From assembly GCA_900128565.1 (NCBI GenBank), contig LT636305.1, positions 1 through 10,530 of the forward strand: 10,530 nucleotides of DNA. The letters are read 5' to 3'. The position numbers and the translations under genes were made by a program. Source of the stretch: Stramenopiles sp. TOSAG23-6. Taxonomy: Eukaryota; Sar. The notes beneath the pieces were generated by a model. The model did no database searches. It was not told where the DNA came from and saw only the letters and a list, made by a program, of their open reading frames with translations. Of this stretch, positions 1 to 9,367 are shown in pieces. How positions within the stretch are numbered: the stretch's first letter is position 1; each line of letters starts with the position of its first letter.

Positions 1-362
1 TCTTTAGCTTCAGCAAGTCGTTTAGCTTCAATTCGTTCTTTAGCTTCAGCAAGTCGTTTAGCTTCAATTCGTTCTTTAGCTTCAGCAAGTCGTTTAGCTT
101 CAATTCGTTTAGCTTCAATTCGTTCTTTAGCTTCAGCAAGTCGTTTAGCTTTAATTCGTTCTTTAGCTTCAGCAAGTCGTTTAGCTTCAGCAAGTCGTTT
201 AGCTTCAGCAAGTCGTTTAGCTTCAGCAATTCGTTCAAGTTTAATTCGTTCTTTAGCTTCAGCAAGTCGTTTAGCTTCAGCACGTTCTTTAGCTTCAATT
301 CGTTCTTTAGCTTCAGCACGTTCTTTAGCTTTAATAGCTTTAATTCGTTCTTTAGCTTTAGC
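1..362 (-). repeat. Coding minisatellite, 36-bp tandem units and shorter variants
   Basis: Three identical 36-bp units occupy 1-36, 37-72 and 73-108. They are followed by rearranged 15-, 18- and 36-bp derivatives to about 362. Every unit length is a multiple of three, so the reading frame is kept. On the minus strand the unit encodes RIEAKRLAEAKE. The regular alternation of acidic and basic residues fits a charged stable helix. Copy number probably varies between strains and may be collapsed in the assembly. Confidence 0.85.
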
Positions 363-959
363 ACATCTTACCAAGTCTTCAGCTTTCTGAATAACAAACC
401 TGGCTGATTCATTTTCAACTATCCCCCTACTTATTCTCTTCGCAACTTGTTCTTGTTTTTCTTTGTTGGCAATAATTTTCCGTTGCGAGTTGTCATTTCG
501 TGTTTTTTTCACATCACCAGACGGATGAAATGTTGGTTTCAGGTTTTCTTTCTTTGGGGAGTTTCTTTTTCTTCTCATACACATTGCTCCTATCGAAAAA
601 TTTTGTGTTGTGTCCATATATTTTGAATCATTAGAACGAATGTGAGAAGAAGATTTTCCAAGTGTCTGTTCAGCAGTAGTTCTCGACTGAATCTGCTGAG
701 ATTTCAATTGACGACTTTTTGTTGGGAATCTGTTTGTTGGATGTTTTTTTGTAATCATACATGATTCAGGTTTCTTTTTTTTCAAAATACATGAAGCACC
801 TATAGACACTTGATGTACTTTTCTTCTTTGCTGCCTTAACTGCTCCAAAGCAGCACCATCCATAGCAAAATCATCCAAAGGAAGTTTATTCGACTTGGGT
901 TTTCCGCCACCAACTCGAGCCATGAATGTATTCCATTCGTTGGCGTCCCGTCCTGTCAT
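1..959 (-). CDS. Partial gene: basic protein with long Ala/Glu/Lys/Arg repeat helix (C-terminus off window)
   Basis: The minus strand is open from the ATG at 959-957 to the left edge, giving at least 319 codons without a stop. An in-frame TAG lies upstream at 1016-1014 and no earlier ATG follows it, so 959 is the best start (a second Met lies at 923). The protein begins MTGRDANEWNTFMARVGGGK. Residues 20-190 are rich in Lys, Arg, Ser and Gln. The phrase SIGASC (residues 52-57) recurs as SIGAMC (122-127), each followed by a run of Lys/Arg. From about residue 199 it becomes a repetitive helix built on AEAKRL and AEAKERIEAK units, as expected for a single alpha-helix or coiled coil. I see no signal peptide, membrane segment or catalytic motif and do not recognise the family. 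A cytoskeletal or structural role is only a guess. No intron of the type seen in the plus-strand genes is present. Confidence 0.75.
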   Translation of the reverse strand, partial: MTGRDANEWNTFMARVGGGKPKSNKLPLDDFAMDGAALEQLRQQRRKVHQVSIGASCILKKKKPESCMITKKHPTNRFPTKSRQLKSQQIQSRTTAEQTLGKSSSHIRSNDSKYMDTTQNFSIGAMCMRRKRNSPKKENLKPTFHPSGDVKKTRNDNSQRKIIANKEKQEQVAKRISRGIVENESARFVIQKAEDLVRCAKAKERIKAIKAKERAEAKERIEAKERAEAKRLAEAKERIKLERIAEAKRLAEAKRLAEAKRLAEAKERIKAKRLAEAKERIEAKRIEAKRLAEAKERIEAKRLAEAKERIEAKRLAEAK

Positions 960-1300
960 ACTGCCAGCAATTGCAAAAAACACTATTATAATATTATATG
1001 AGTTTTGATAAGTCTACTCTTGGCCAACCGCCACGTCTTTTGAGGTTTGACAAGTCTTGCCAGAAAGCCCTAACCCTAGATCGCCTCAAGCGATTTTGAG
1101 AAAATTAGCAAACAAAATGCTATTTTTGAAAATAATGCTAAAATGCCGTGGATTCGCGATCTGATTAGAAGATCTGTGTGAACTTCTGTCAAGTACAGTG
1201 GTATATACACGAAGAAACGTTGAAGAAAACTGCAAAATAATTCATTGTACGTTTGAATTGATTAAAAAANTATCACAATAAGTATCCAAGTGTTGCACTA
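960..1300. promoter_or_regulatory. Divergent intergenic region, likely bidirectional promoter
   Basis: These 341 bases separate the minus-strand ATG at 959 from the plus-strand ATG at 1301, so both promoters and 5' UTRs should lie here. It is less T-rich than the introns. It contains CCCTAACCCTA (1068-1078), a small stem CTCAA/TTGAG around 1086-1101, and TATATA near 1202-1207, the last being a weak TATA candidate for the plus-strand gene. Base 1270 is an unresolved N. No RNA gene is evident. Promoter function is inferred from position only. Confidence 0.5.
1068..1078. repeat. Telomere-type CCCTAA motif in the intergenic region
   Basis: CCCTAACCCTA is nearly two copies of the (CCCTAA)n telomere-type repeat. 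The same motif, in the same orientation, occurs twice more inside exon 3 of the large gene (5591-5603 and 6680-6694). In plant promoters a similar telo-box acts as a cis element, but nothing here shows that function. Confidence 0.5.
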
Positions 1301-2322
1301 ATGTCAGGATTACCTTCACACTGGGAAGAGCAGTTTGACTCACAAAGTGGTAGGAAATTTTACGTGAATCACGAAACTCAAGAAACGTCATGGGAACCAC
1401 CTGTCCTTGTCCCCTCGGTTACGAGTTCTCTTCCAGCTGGATGGGAGAAAGTTGTTGATGCGGATGGTCGAGAATTCTATGTTGATCACGTTAATCAAGT
1501 CACATCGTGGGAGCGTCCATCTATTGAGGCTCACAGTTCAGCACCGTCTATGAATCCTGAGTTGAATAATCCTCATCTCCGACAGGCAACAAGTGGAAGT
1601 TCATTTATGAACGGCGACGCCACTGTTGGTCCTGATGGATTAAATCACACCCAACCAATGATAGATGCAGATTCTAGTCTAAAACATCATAGTGGTTCGT
1701 GGGATATTGGTGAAGTTGTGCGAATCAAATTGACAATGTTTTCATGGAAAATCGCTGTTATTTTATCCTTTAATGATGTGACGTCAAACTATGTTGTTCT
1801 TGTAGAAGATGGTCGAACACGGGATATTTCTGTTGAAACTACACTTCATCAAAAGATTCCTAAATTTTCTGAATGGGTAACTTCAGCATTACAACTGTTA
1901 TCTATCTCTATTAACTCAGATATGATGACAGACCAGTCAAGATTAAATGCTCAAGTTGTTATTTTAAATACGATTGGACAAAAGTTCCAAGAAGAAGGAA
2001 AAAAATCTTTACCTCAAAATGAAAAACTGAATGTAATATCTGCATTTGATAATAATAAAGGAGTTCCACTACTTTCGCATTGTTTGTCAACAAGTCAAGG
2101 ATTACGGCAATATGACGTCACTGCTGCGTCTCTCTGTGCACTTCAACATATTTCGTTATTTCGTTGTGGTTCTTTAAAAATAAGAGAAAAGAGTCAAAGT
2201 GAGAAGTGGGTACAGTTATTAATCGCAGAAAATACGATTTCTGATTTGTCTTTGTCATGTCAAATTGATAAATCAAACATAAAACTTCCTGCTTTGCGTA
2301 CTTTATACCATTTGGCTCATAT
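1301..2322 (+). CDS. Exon 1 of the giant gene: two WW domains and an SH3/Tudor-like segment
   Basis: The exon starts at the first ATG, which is followed immediately by a WW domain. WW1 shows W8, the F20-Y21 aromatic pair, W31 and P34; WW2 shows W48, F59-Y60, W70 and P73. Both retain the two signature Trp residues and the aromatic pair, so both should bind proline-rich ligands. Residues 134-187 (WDIGEVV ... LVEDGRTRDI) look like a small beta-barrel of SH3/Tudor type; this is a weak call. The rest begins the helical solenoid. The exon ends in phase 2 at CATAT|GTACGT. Confidence 0.8.
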
Positions 2323-5300
2323 GTACGTGTTCAAACCTGAATACCTAACGCCTACATTCATTGTTGTACCTGAATTATTAATTATTTTTTTTTGAAATAT
2401 TTTCAAAAATACAGTCCAATTGTTGGTGAAAAAATATCTTGTTCAAAGGAAGGTTTTACTTCAATTTGTGAGAGTTTACTTGAACCAGATTTTCAAAATA
2501 TTGTTATTTCTTTACTGTTTGAGTTATTAAATGCTGACAATCAAAATCAGAATAAAAAAAATGAAAAAAAAAGTAAAGTTTTGACTGCTATACGGAGAGC
2601 TCGTTGTGCAGAGTATGTGTGTGTCGTTATTGACTCATGTGATGATGAACATTTGTTACTACAATTACTAAAATCATTGCAAATACTAATTAAATCAGGT
2701 TTACAAGGTGCAGCTGCTCTACGTGCTGCTAATGGTGTAGTTACTTTGATTAATGTATTACAAAAATTGAATGTTCAACGTGAGTCGAGTAGTAGTAGTA
2801 GTACAAATATAGCAGAAGTTAGAAATATTTCTATGAGTATGTTAGCGTCTGCTGCTGTCGATCAAGCTGTGGCTGCAACACTTTTAGATAATGGTGCTGC
2901 TGAATTAGCTGTTAGAGCATGTGATCCAGGTACAACAGGAAATTCTTCTCTCTCAGTAAAACAGGCGTTAGAATTACTACAAGCTATGGCTACTATTGAA
3001 CCATCTGCAGTCATTGCTGCTGGTGGTTTACTTTTAGCTATTGATATAGTGACTGCAAAATCAACATTATTGTCTACTTGTAAAAAAACTAAAAAAAACT
3101 CTAAAAAATTAATGAAAAAAAAGAAAAATGTAATATTACAAGCAGCTCTTCATCTTGCTGCATCTTTATCTATTTCACAAGAAGCAGGAAAACTATTTCG
3201 TGATGCTGATGGATTTACTGTATTAATTGAAATATTGCATAAAGATTGTTCTAATAGTGTAAAAATAGTAGCTATTAAAATATTAACAGTACTTTGTTTA
3301 ACAGATAATGAAAATATTTCATGTGCAGTGGAAGCAGGAGCAGTTGCTGCATGCTTACGTTGTGATGATATCAGTAGTGATTTGGAACTACGTGATAAGG
3401 AATTATTAGCTGCTTTGTTACAAGAAAGTGATGTTATGCTGATTGAGTTATCTCGGATTGGTTGTAATGAATCAGAATTAGAATCATTGGCTAAAGGATT
3501 AGTTTCTATTTTAGGTGCTTCTACTTCTATGAGTGGTCAAAACAAAATTACTCGTAGTGCAGCAGCATCTGCATTGTATTCCTTTGTATCAATTTCTGTC
3601 AATGATTTTGAAGAAATGTCAAATGATTATGAATATTCTGAAAAATCTCATTATTCTACAATCAAAATGCGTGTGTCTGCCTTAGCTAGAGTATCACCAG
3701 TACCTTCTCTATTATCATTACTAAAAACAGGAGATATAGCTGAGGGTGCATTACGTACTCTACAAAAATTGAGTGTTGATTCTACATCTGCTGCTGCGAT
3801 GCAGAGTTTACGAACAGTACCTATGGTTGCTGCTTCATTACCATCATGGTCTTTTGATTTACAAGCGATTGGGTTACAACTAATACATTCTTTACTATCT
3901 AATGTAGGAAATACATCGAAGCCATTACAGCCTGCTGATTTGAAGCAAGTCAATAATGCATTGCTTGAATCTTTACAATCAGACGATGTACAATGCGCTG
4001 CAGCTGCCGCTCGGTTAGCTAGAGATCTTTCTTTTGCACCACAGCATAGATTTAGTATGCGTATATTAATTCCTGCTTTTGTGAATTTAATTCGTCCAAA
4101 ACCTGGTTTAACAGGTGAAGCAGCATCCATTGCAGTTGCTACATCTGTTGATATTTGTGCAGCATTAGTACATATATGTAGTGAAGCAACATCTGCTATT
4201 ACTGTTGTAGAAGTAGACAATGGTGTGGCAATATCAAGTTTAATATGTTTATTATCAGACTCGAGTGAAGCTGTATGTTTTTATTTTTTTTCAATTTTTT
4301 TCCAAAACATTTTTTTTTTTTTGGTAAAAAAATTTTGTACCTAACAATTTTTTTTTTTTTTTGGTAAAAAATTTTGAAATATTTTTTTAAAATACATGTA
4401 CGTGATGCGTCTCTGCATACTATTGAAACTTTATGTACATCAACTCCTGTTGCACGTCGTGTGATATTAAATAATGGCGCAGCACCTCTTTCTGTACTTT
4501 TACATTTATTACCAAATGAAGAAAATTGTATGAATTATATAGGAAATTCTCTAAAAAATTCAATGCGAAGTCGTGCCATGTCAATTATTCGATTATTGTG
4601 TTTAGAAAAGGAATTAGCAAAATCTGTTTTACCTACAATTCCTGGTTTAATTCAACAGTTACTTGGAGCATCAAAAGCTGAAATGACTTTGAATTCACAA
4701 AAAAAGGAAAACATGGAAAATGATAATTTTGAAATTTCTGTAACAAAAATGGAAAACATGGAAAATGATATGCCTGTAACATATTTACTCTCTACTCTTG
4801 AATCAACAGTTTTATGGGATTGTATTGCTCATTCTGCTGCTGTAGGTGTGGCTTTATTTCTAATAGAAAAAAAAGATTGTGATACTCAAAAAGCAAATGA
4901 ATCAATTTCTATAATGTGTAATGAACAACCAAATACTGTTCTAAGACGATTAATTCAGTTGGATACTAATTCTAATACTCATATGATAAATGATCATTTA
5001 AATGATCATCGTAGAACAAATTTTTCTAATCATTTGACAACTTCAAATAATACAGTTGGCATCTCAGGTGTTATGCGATTGTTAGGAAATAATAATGAAA
5101 ATGTGAGTAAAGCAGCCTCCTCTGTTGTATTTGTATGTGCTGAACATTCAGATGGTCGTCGGTATATACTTCAATATTTACCGATTTTATTACGTTTATT
5201 ATCCTCGTTTTCTGCCAATATTGCAACGTCAGCTTTAACAATCGTTCATAAATTAGCAATGATAAAATCTACAGTATCATCATTTGATTCATCACAAGTA

Positions 5301-8091
5301 TTAAATAATGTAGGAAATTATGATAATACGTTAGGTGCTGGTACAATTGAAGCTGTAGCTGATGCTGAATCATTTTGGTATACATTAATTTCACCTGAAG
5401 ATAATCAAGGAAGTGTAATAACAGACACAAAAAACAAAAAAAAATCTCAAGTTGATATTAGAAAATTAGCTTTGGATAGTTGCGTGGCAGTTATAGCAAG
5501 GAGAGGGTTAACAGATGAACAGAAAATAATGGCCGCGGAACTTCTCGCAGCTTTAGTACAAAAATTAAGTACATATGAAATTGTTTATGCTAACCCTAAC
5601 CCTGATAACCAAACACAAAAAACACAAAATAATCAAAAAAGTTTTTCTTCCCTTGCGTCATCTTCACCATTATTGGCTCAAAGTATTCCTCCATTATTAT
5701 CAATTCTTCCCACACGTCCTGGTTTAGCCATGCCTGCTCTTGCTTCACTTGTCATGGTGTCCTCACGATGCGCATCTCGTTTACGTCAGGATCCTTCTGC
5801 ACTTCGTAATTTATTGTTGACTATGCGTGATGATGATACTCATAAAAATGTTGCCTTACGTTTATTACGTGGTTTATTACGACCTGTTGATAATTCTGAA
5901 AATAATTCTACAAATTCAAGGTGTTTAGTCAATTCATTGATGACTAAACCACCTAGAGCTGCTGTAGATGCTTTAATAAAGGCAGATGGTCTTTCTGCTG
6001 TATTGAGTGTATTATCTTCATATAGTAGTAATATTGATGTAATGCAAAATGGGTTATCCGTATTATTTGCTGTAGCTTCAGGTTCTGTCAGTGGAAGACG
6101 AAAAATAATTGAAAAAGAAAAAATTATTCATCACTTGATTTCAGTTTTTAAAAATGAGATGTATGAAAATCAAGATGAAAATCAAGATGAAAATCAAGAT
6201 GAAAATCAAGATGAAAAACAAGATGAAAAACAAGATGAAAATCAAGATGAAAATCAAGATGAAAAACAAGATTTGAGTGTTGAAAATGAAAGTCAAAAAA
6301 AATTGCACAAACAATCACAAAAATCACAAAAATCAAAAAAATCACGTATTTTATCTTGTACCGCATCAGAATTAATGTCATGTTTGTCTGAAGTCGGTAA
6401 TACGCGAACAGTTTTGTGTCAACAATCAAGTTTTATTCCTTCAATATGTGATTTAATAATTTGTTCCGTTGAAGACATTACAACGTTTATGTGTATAGAT
6501 TCTACTATACATACAACAGATGTATTTTTATCTTTAAAAACTATTCACGCATGTTTACGTTCAATTTATAATTTATCTGGTAATATTGAAATGTCATGTC
6601 TTACATCGACAAGTGTTTGTATATCTCGTGTATCATGTGTATTATCTACGTTATTGAAATACAAAAAAAACTCTACTGGTAACCCTAACCCTAATAAGAA
6701 AAATAATGAAAAAATTAAAATCATTTCAAATATTACAGATTTTTCAAAGGTTGTGAATGGAATGCTCTTGCTTTGTATACAAACTTTGCATAATATTTCG
6801 CTATGCGCTGTGACGAAACATTCACAAAAATGTGTTTTAGATGATGTATATAAAATTATCAAAAATGAATTAAATGAATGGCGATGTTCAGAAACTGCTG
6901 GTATAATAGAGTCAGCGACACGTTTTACATTACATTGTGCGAAAAGAAATCAAGAAATAATATCTGGAAATTTGATACAGAATTTATTGCATAGAAATAC
7001 GTTTGATAATTTTTCTAAAATTTTGGTTAAGCCAAAACAAAACGATACAGTAAATACTTTTGGTGATATACAATTAGCACAAGACAGTATCTTGGATTTG
7101 CTTCATTTTCTTGTATTAGTGTATGATAGTGCACATAAACTTGCAAGTCGACATGTAATTCTTGTTGGTAGTGTGAGAAAGATTGCAATTACGAAAGGTC
7201 ACATTTCAGGTCCAAAAGCTGTTCGATTTTTGAAATTATTAGGTGTCAATCCACCATATGATTCTCCAAATCTTCAAATAAAACTTGAATTATCACAAGA
7301 CGTAGAAAAATCTGTAACAAAAACGTCAAATACAAAAAAAATACATACTGAAGTGAAGAGGCCTATTGCGAGAAAAATAGCTCCACCTCCTCCCTCTTTT
7401 GGCACACTACAACAAACATCTCGAGGGAGTGTACATGAAATCAATAAGAAGCCACAACAACAACGTGTTCGTCCTATAACTCCACCACATGTTAGAGAAG
7501 AAAGGATGTACGTTTTATTTTTTTTCAATTTTTTTCCAAAATTTTTTTCATAGTACATTTTGTACCTAACAATTTTTTTTAGATTTTTTGAAATATTTTT
7601 CTAAAATACATGCGTCTTCGTCGAAGATTAGCATTACAATCATCAGCAAGTTCTTCAAGTATTACAAATGAAGTAGTGACTAGTAGAAGAAGAAGAAGGC
7701 GAATCATTAGTGATGATGAAGATGATGATGATGATGATGATGATGAAGATGATGAAGATAAACAAAATGAAAAATCTAAAGTATCAATAGTGGAAAACAA
7801 AGTACTTTCTACATCAAAAACTACAATGAATAAAATAAAAACTTTTACAATGGATGAATCTGTCCTTTATTCTGGCGCGGATGGCACGAAATCTTTAGCT
7901 ATTGTTACTGCCGTTCACACTGATAGTTCTGATGGTCCTTATTATACAATTCGTCTACCAAATGGTAGAGAAAGACAAACATTAGGTATTCGGTTATCAA
8001 CTCCTCCCGCTGAGATGTTAATACATTCAAATATAACAAAGAAATCTGCTTCACCAAATACAACACAATATATTCCGTATACTAATCAGAC

Positions 8092-8129
<38 letters not shown>

Positions 8130-9199
8130 ATACACCACAACAACAACAACAATATACACCACAACAACAACAACAACAACAATATACCCAACCACCACCA
8201 CCACCACAACAACAACAACAACAACAACAACAAAATATTCAAACAGATACTGAACCAAAAACATTTGAAGACAAAATCACTCGTTTGCAGTCTTTAGGCT
8301 TTACTAAAGAAGATAGTGTTCGTGCATTGACGACAGCAAAATTTGATATGAATGAAGCTGCTTCAATCTTATTATCTTCCTCTACAACAACACCTTCTAA
8401 TTCAGTATCAAATTCTACACCAAACACAATTTCAACAAATACGTCGCATCAACTAGATATTGGTATGAGTAATTCTACAAATTCTACAAATACAATGTAT
8501 CCTAATTTTTCTACATCTGAATCATCAAAAAGTTCAGTTTCAGCAAATGTCATTCAGGAGGCAATTAATGAAGCAAAGAAGCAAGAAATCGAGAGAGAAA
8601 ATGAGGAAATGGCGAGAAAATTACAACGACAGTTTGATCAAGAAGCAAAAGAAGATCAAGAAGCAAAAGTAATTACTACAGATTTTGGTATAAAAGGAAT
8701 GCTTCTCAAACAGTCAAAATTCAGAAAAGCATGGCGCAACAGGTTTGTGTGGTTGGATGGTACAAAATTACGTACTTATACTGAAGATATTGCATCAAGT
8801 GCTACGACAGATAATTTTCGTGATGAATTTGAATTGACTGAAGCATCAACAGTTGAAGAATTTAAAAATAATGTAAATGAGTTTGCATTTCGTATTACAA
8901 ATGTTGGTAAAGAGGGGAAAGAATTTGTTATCTTCGCAGCATCGAGTGAAACAGGTTTGCGTAAGTGGAGTTCTGCTGTACGCAAAGCATTCTCTATACA
9001 AAAAAAACGTAATCAAAGTGAATTTTTAGCAGCTAATCGTGAAAAAAGTATTCAGTTAGAAGCGATGGGATACTCAAATAAAGAGTGTATGGCTGCTCTT
9101 CATCAAGCAAATGGTGAGTTAGATGGTGCAGTTGAGTTGTTATTAAATGGAGAAGTTGATCTTTCTGTTCTTTCCGTCATTGGTGATGATAATAATAAT
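1301..9199 (+). CDS. Giant WW-ARM-Tudor-like-UBA-PH-UBA scaffold protein (4 exons, 3' end missing)
   Basis: Four exons join in frame: 1301-2322, 2415-4272, 4398-7507 and 7612-9199. They total 7,578 nt, or 2,526 codons. Domain order by residue: WW 4-34 and WW 44-73; SH3/Tudor-like 134-187; alpha-solenoid of armadillo/HEAT-like repeats from about 210 to 1900; proline-rich tail near 1970; acidic run 2031-2046; Tudor-like 2077-2127; polyQ about 2158-2204; UBA 2215-2254; PH 2356-2460; UBA 2464-2513. WW domains bind proline-rich peptides, UBA domains bind ubiquitin, and PH domains bind phosphoinositides or protein partners. A scaffold or ubiquitin-linked adaptor is therefore likely, perhaps upstream of a catalytic domain not in this window; a HECT E3 ligase is one untested possibility. 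No catalytic motif is visible. Splice boundaries depend on non-canonical 3' ends (see introns). The final exon ends at a GTACGT donor with no stop reached. Confidence 0.75.
2323..2414 (+). other. Intron 1 (92 nt, GT-AG, same family as the GT-AT introns)
   Basis: The donor is GTACGT. TACCTAAC lies at 2342-2349, 66 nt (second A) before the 3' end. The end reads TTGAAATATTTT then CAAAAATACAG. GT-AG removal joins codons 340 and 342 in frame as LAH-I-PIVGEK. Removing ATGTACG...AATAC instead also keeps the frame and would give LAH-S-PIVGEK. It differs from the other family members mainly in ending ACAG instead of ACAT. Confidence 0.75.
2415..4272 (+). CDS. Exon 2 of the giant gene: armadillo/HEAT-like solenoid
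   Basis: This exon encodes residues 342-960, nearly all alpha-helical repeats rich in Leu, Ala and Ser. Typical armadillo phrases include NGVVTLINVLQ, LLDNGAAELAV, DGFTVLIEIL and EAGAVAACL. A Ser run comes from AGT triplets near 2787-2801. A Lys-rich insert (KTKKNSKKLMKKKKN) lies near 3079-3129 and is probably a surface loop. Residues 955-960 (SDSSEA) form the first half of an armadillo helix that resumes at the start of exon 3, which fixes the splice. Confidence 0.8.
4273..4397 (+). other. Intron 2 (125 nt) with non-canonical GT-AT boundaries
   Basis: The donor is GTATGT and the 3' end is AAAATACAT. The upstream frame ends LLSDSSEA and the downstream frame resumes VRDASLHTIETL, a continuous armadillo repeat. 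No AG dinucleotide occurs inside the intron; the first downstream is near 4482, well within coding sequence. Read-through meets a TAA at 4342-4344 and the length is not a multiple of three, so removal is required. TACCTAAC is at 4338-4345, 53 nt from the end. The element is flanked by TGTA on both sides, so the cut is ambiguous between GT-AT, TG-CA and neighbouring registers, but none of these is GT-AG. A T-run plus GGTAAAAAA phrase occurs twice inside. Confidence 0.8.
4398..7507 (+). CDS. Exon 3 of the giant gene: solenoid, low-complexity linkers, proline-rich tail
   Basis: This exon encodes residues 961-1996 plus two bases. It continues the solenoid with phrases such as NNGAAPLSVLLHLL, GVMRLLGNNNENV and DGLSAVLSVLSSYSSN. 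Low-complexity linkers interrupt it: NPNPDNQTQKTQNNQ (telomere-like DNA), a nine-unit ENQD/EKQD repeat, a Gln/Ser/Lys linker and a second NPNPNKKN. The C-terminal part contains APPPPSF and RPITPPH. These are candidate ligands for the protein's own WW domains or for other WW/SH3 proteins, but that is inference. The exon ends in phase 2 at GGAT|GTACGT. Confidence 0.8.
5591..5603. repeat. Telomere-type repeat inside coding sequence (NPNP)
   Basis: TAACCCTAACCCT in exon 3 encodes the NPNP of a low-complexity linker (YANPNPDNQTQ). It is in frame and causes no disruption. The same motif recurs at 6680-6694. Confidence 0.7.
6165..6272 (+). repeat. Nine 12-bp tandem units encoding ENQD/EKQD
   Basis: The unit GAAAATCAAGAT is repeated nine times, with A for T at the Asn/Lys codon in units 5, 6 and 9. 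It keeps the frame and encodes a charged, probably disordered linker inside the solenoid. Near-identity of the units points to recent expansion. Confidence 0.9.
6680..6694. repeat. Second telomere-type repeat inside coding sequence (NPNPN)
   Basis: TAACCCTAACCCTAA encodes NPNPN between Gly and a Lys/Asn-rich stretch. Orientation and reading phase match the copy at 5591-5603. Both lie in hydrophilic linkers between helical repeats. Confidence 0.7.
7508..7611 (+). other. Intron 3 (104 nt) with non-canonical GT-AT boundaries
   Basis: The donor is GTACGT and the 3' end is AAAATACAT, with ATG present at both junctions (GGATGTACG and ACATGCGTC). Excision yields EER-M-RLRRR in frame. Two canonical AG candidates exist. 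The one at 7581-7582 after a T run would read into an in-frame TAA. The one at 7552-7553 lies upstream of the TACCTAAC module. GTACA-TTT-TGTAC (7554-7566) can form a 5-bp hairpin next to that module. TACCTAAC is at 7563-7570, 42 nt from the end. Because of the duplicated AT, the same mRNA would result from an AT-AC cut. Confidence 0.8.
7612..9199 (+). CDS. Exon 4 of the giant gene: Tudor-like, polyQ, UBA, PH, UBA
   Basis: This exon encodes residues 1998-2526. A basic start (RLRRR, then RRRRRR) precedes an Asp/Glu run. The Tudor-like segment shows DESVLYSGADG, PYYTIRLPNGRERQT and a trailing RLSTPP. Three Gln tracts use only CAA codons. UBA1 has the LQSLGFTKEDSVRAL loop and helix. PH runs from GMLLKQSKFRKAWRNRFVWL to the conserved C-terminal helix Trp in GLRKWSSAVRKAF. 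UBA2 has LEAMGYSNKECMAAL. A short coiled-coil stretch (AKKQEIERENEEMARKLQRQ) precedes PH. The exon ends at AAT|GTACGT in phase 0, immediately before the homopolymer block. Confidence 0.8.
7712..7759 (+). repeat. GAT/GAA triplet tract encoding an Asp/Glu run
   Basis: This near-pure GAT microsatellite with GAA interruptions gives an acidic run directly after an Arg run, so the protein has adjacent basic and acidic patches. Minus-strand reading gives only a low-complexity Ser ORF, which is a shadow. Confidence 0.85.
8093..8233 (+). repeat. CAA microsatellite encoding three or more polyGln tracts
   Basis: Gln runs are separated by YTP and by a Pro run. All Gln codons are CAA, so the tract is a DNA-level microsatellite likely to vary in length. 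It separates the Tudor-like segment from UBA1. Confidence 0.9.
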
Positions 9200-9217
9200 G
9201 TACGTTTTTCAAAATTG

Positions 9218-9265
<48 letters not shown>

Positions 9266-9275
9266 TTTTTTTTTG

Positions 9276-9321
<46 letters not shown>

Positions 9322-9328
9322 TTTTTCC

Positions 9329-9367
<39 letters not shown>

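Noticed and set aside
1-362. CRISPR-like array at the left edge
   Set aside because: Units are contiguous, have no unique spacers, and are an open reading frame in one phase.
3651-4220. A 189-codon minus-strand ORF opposite exon 2
   Set aside because: It lies entirely against well-supported armadillo coding sequence and has no recognisable domain, so it is an antisense shadow.
7581-7582. Canonical AG acceptor after a T run in intron 3
   Set aside because: Using it reads ATA TTT TTT GAA ATA TTT TTC TAA, an immediate stop. The ACAT end 29 nt further on restores the frame.
7579-8264. Minus-strand Ser- or Val/Leu-rich ORFs
   Set aside because: They are complements of the GAT and CAA microsatellites in exon 4 and hold only homopolymeric residues.
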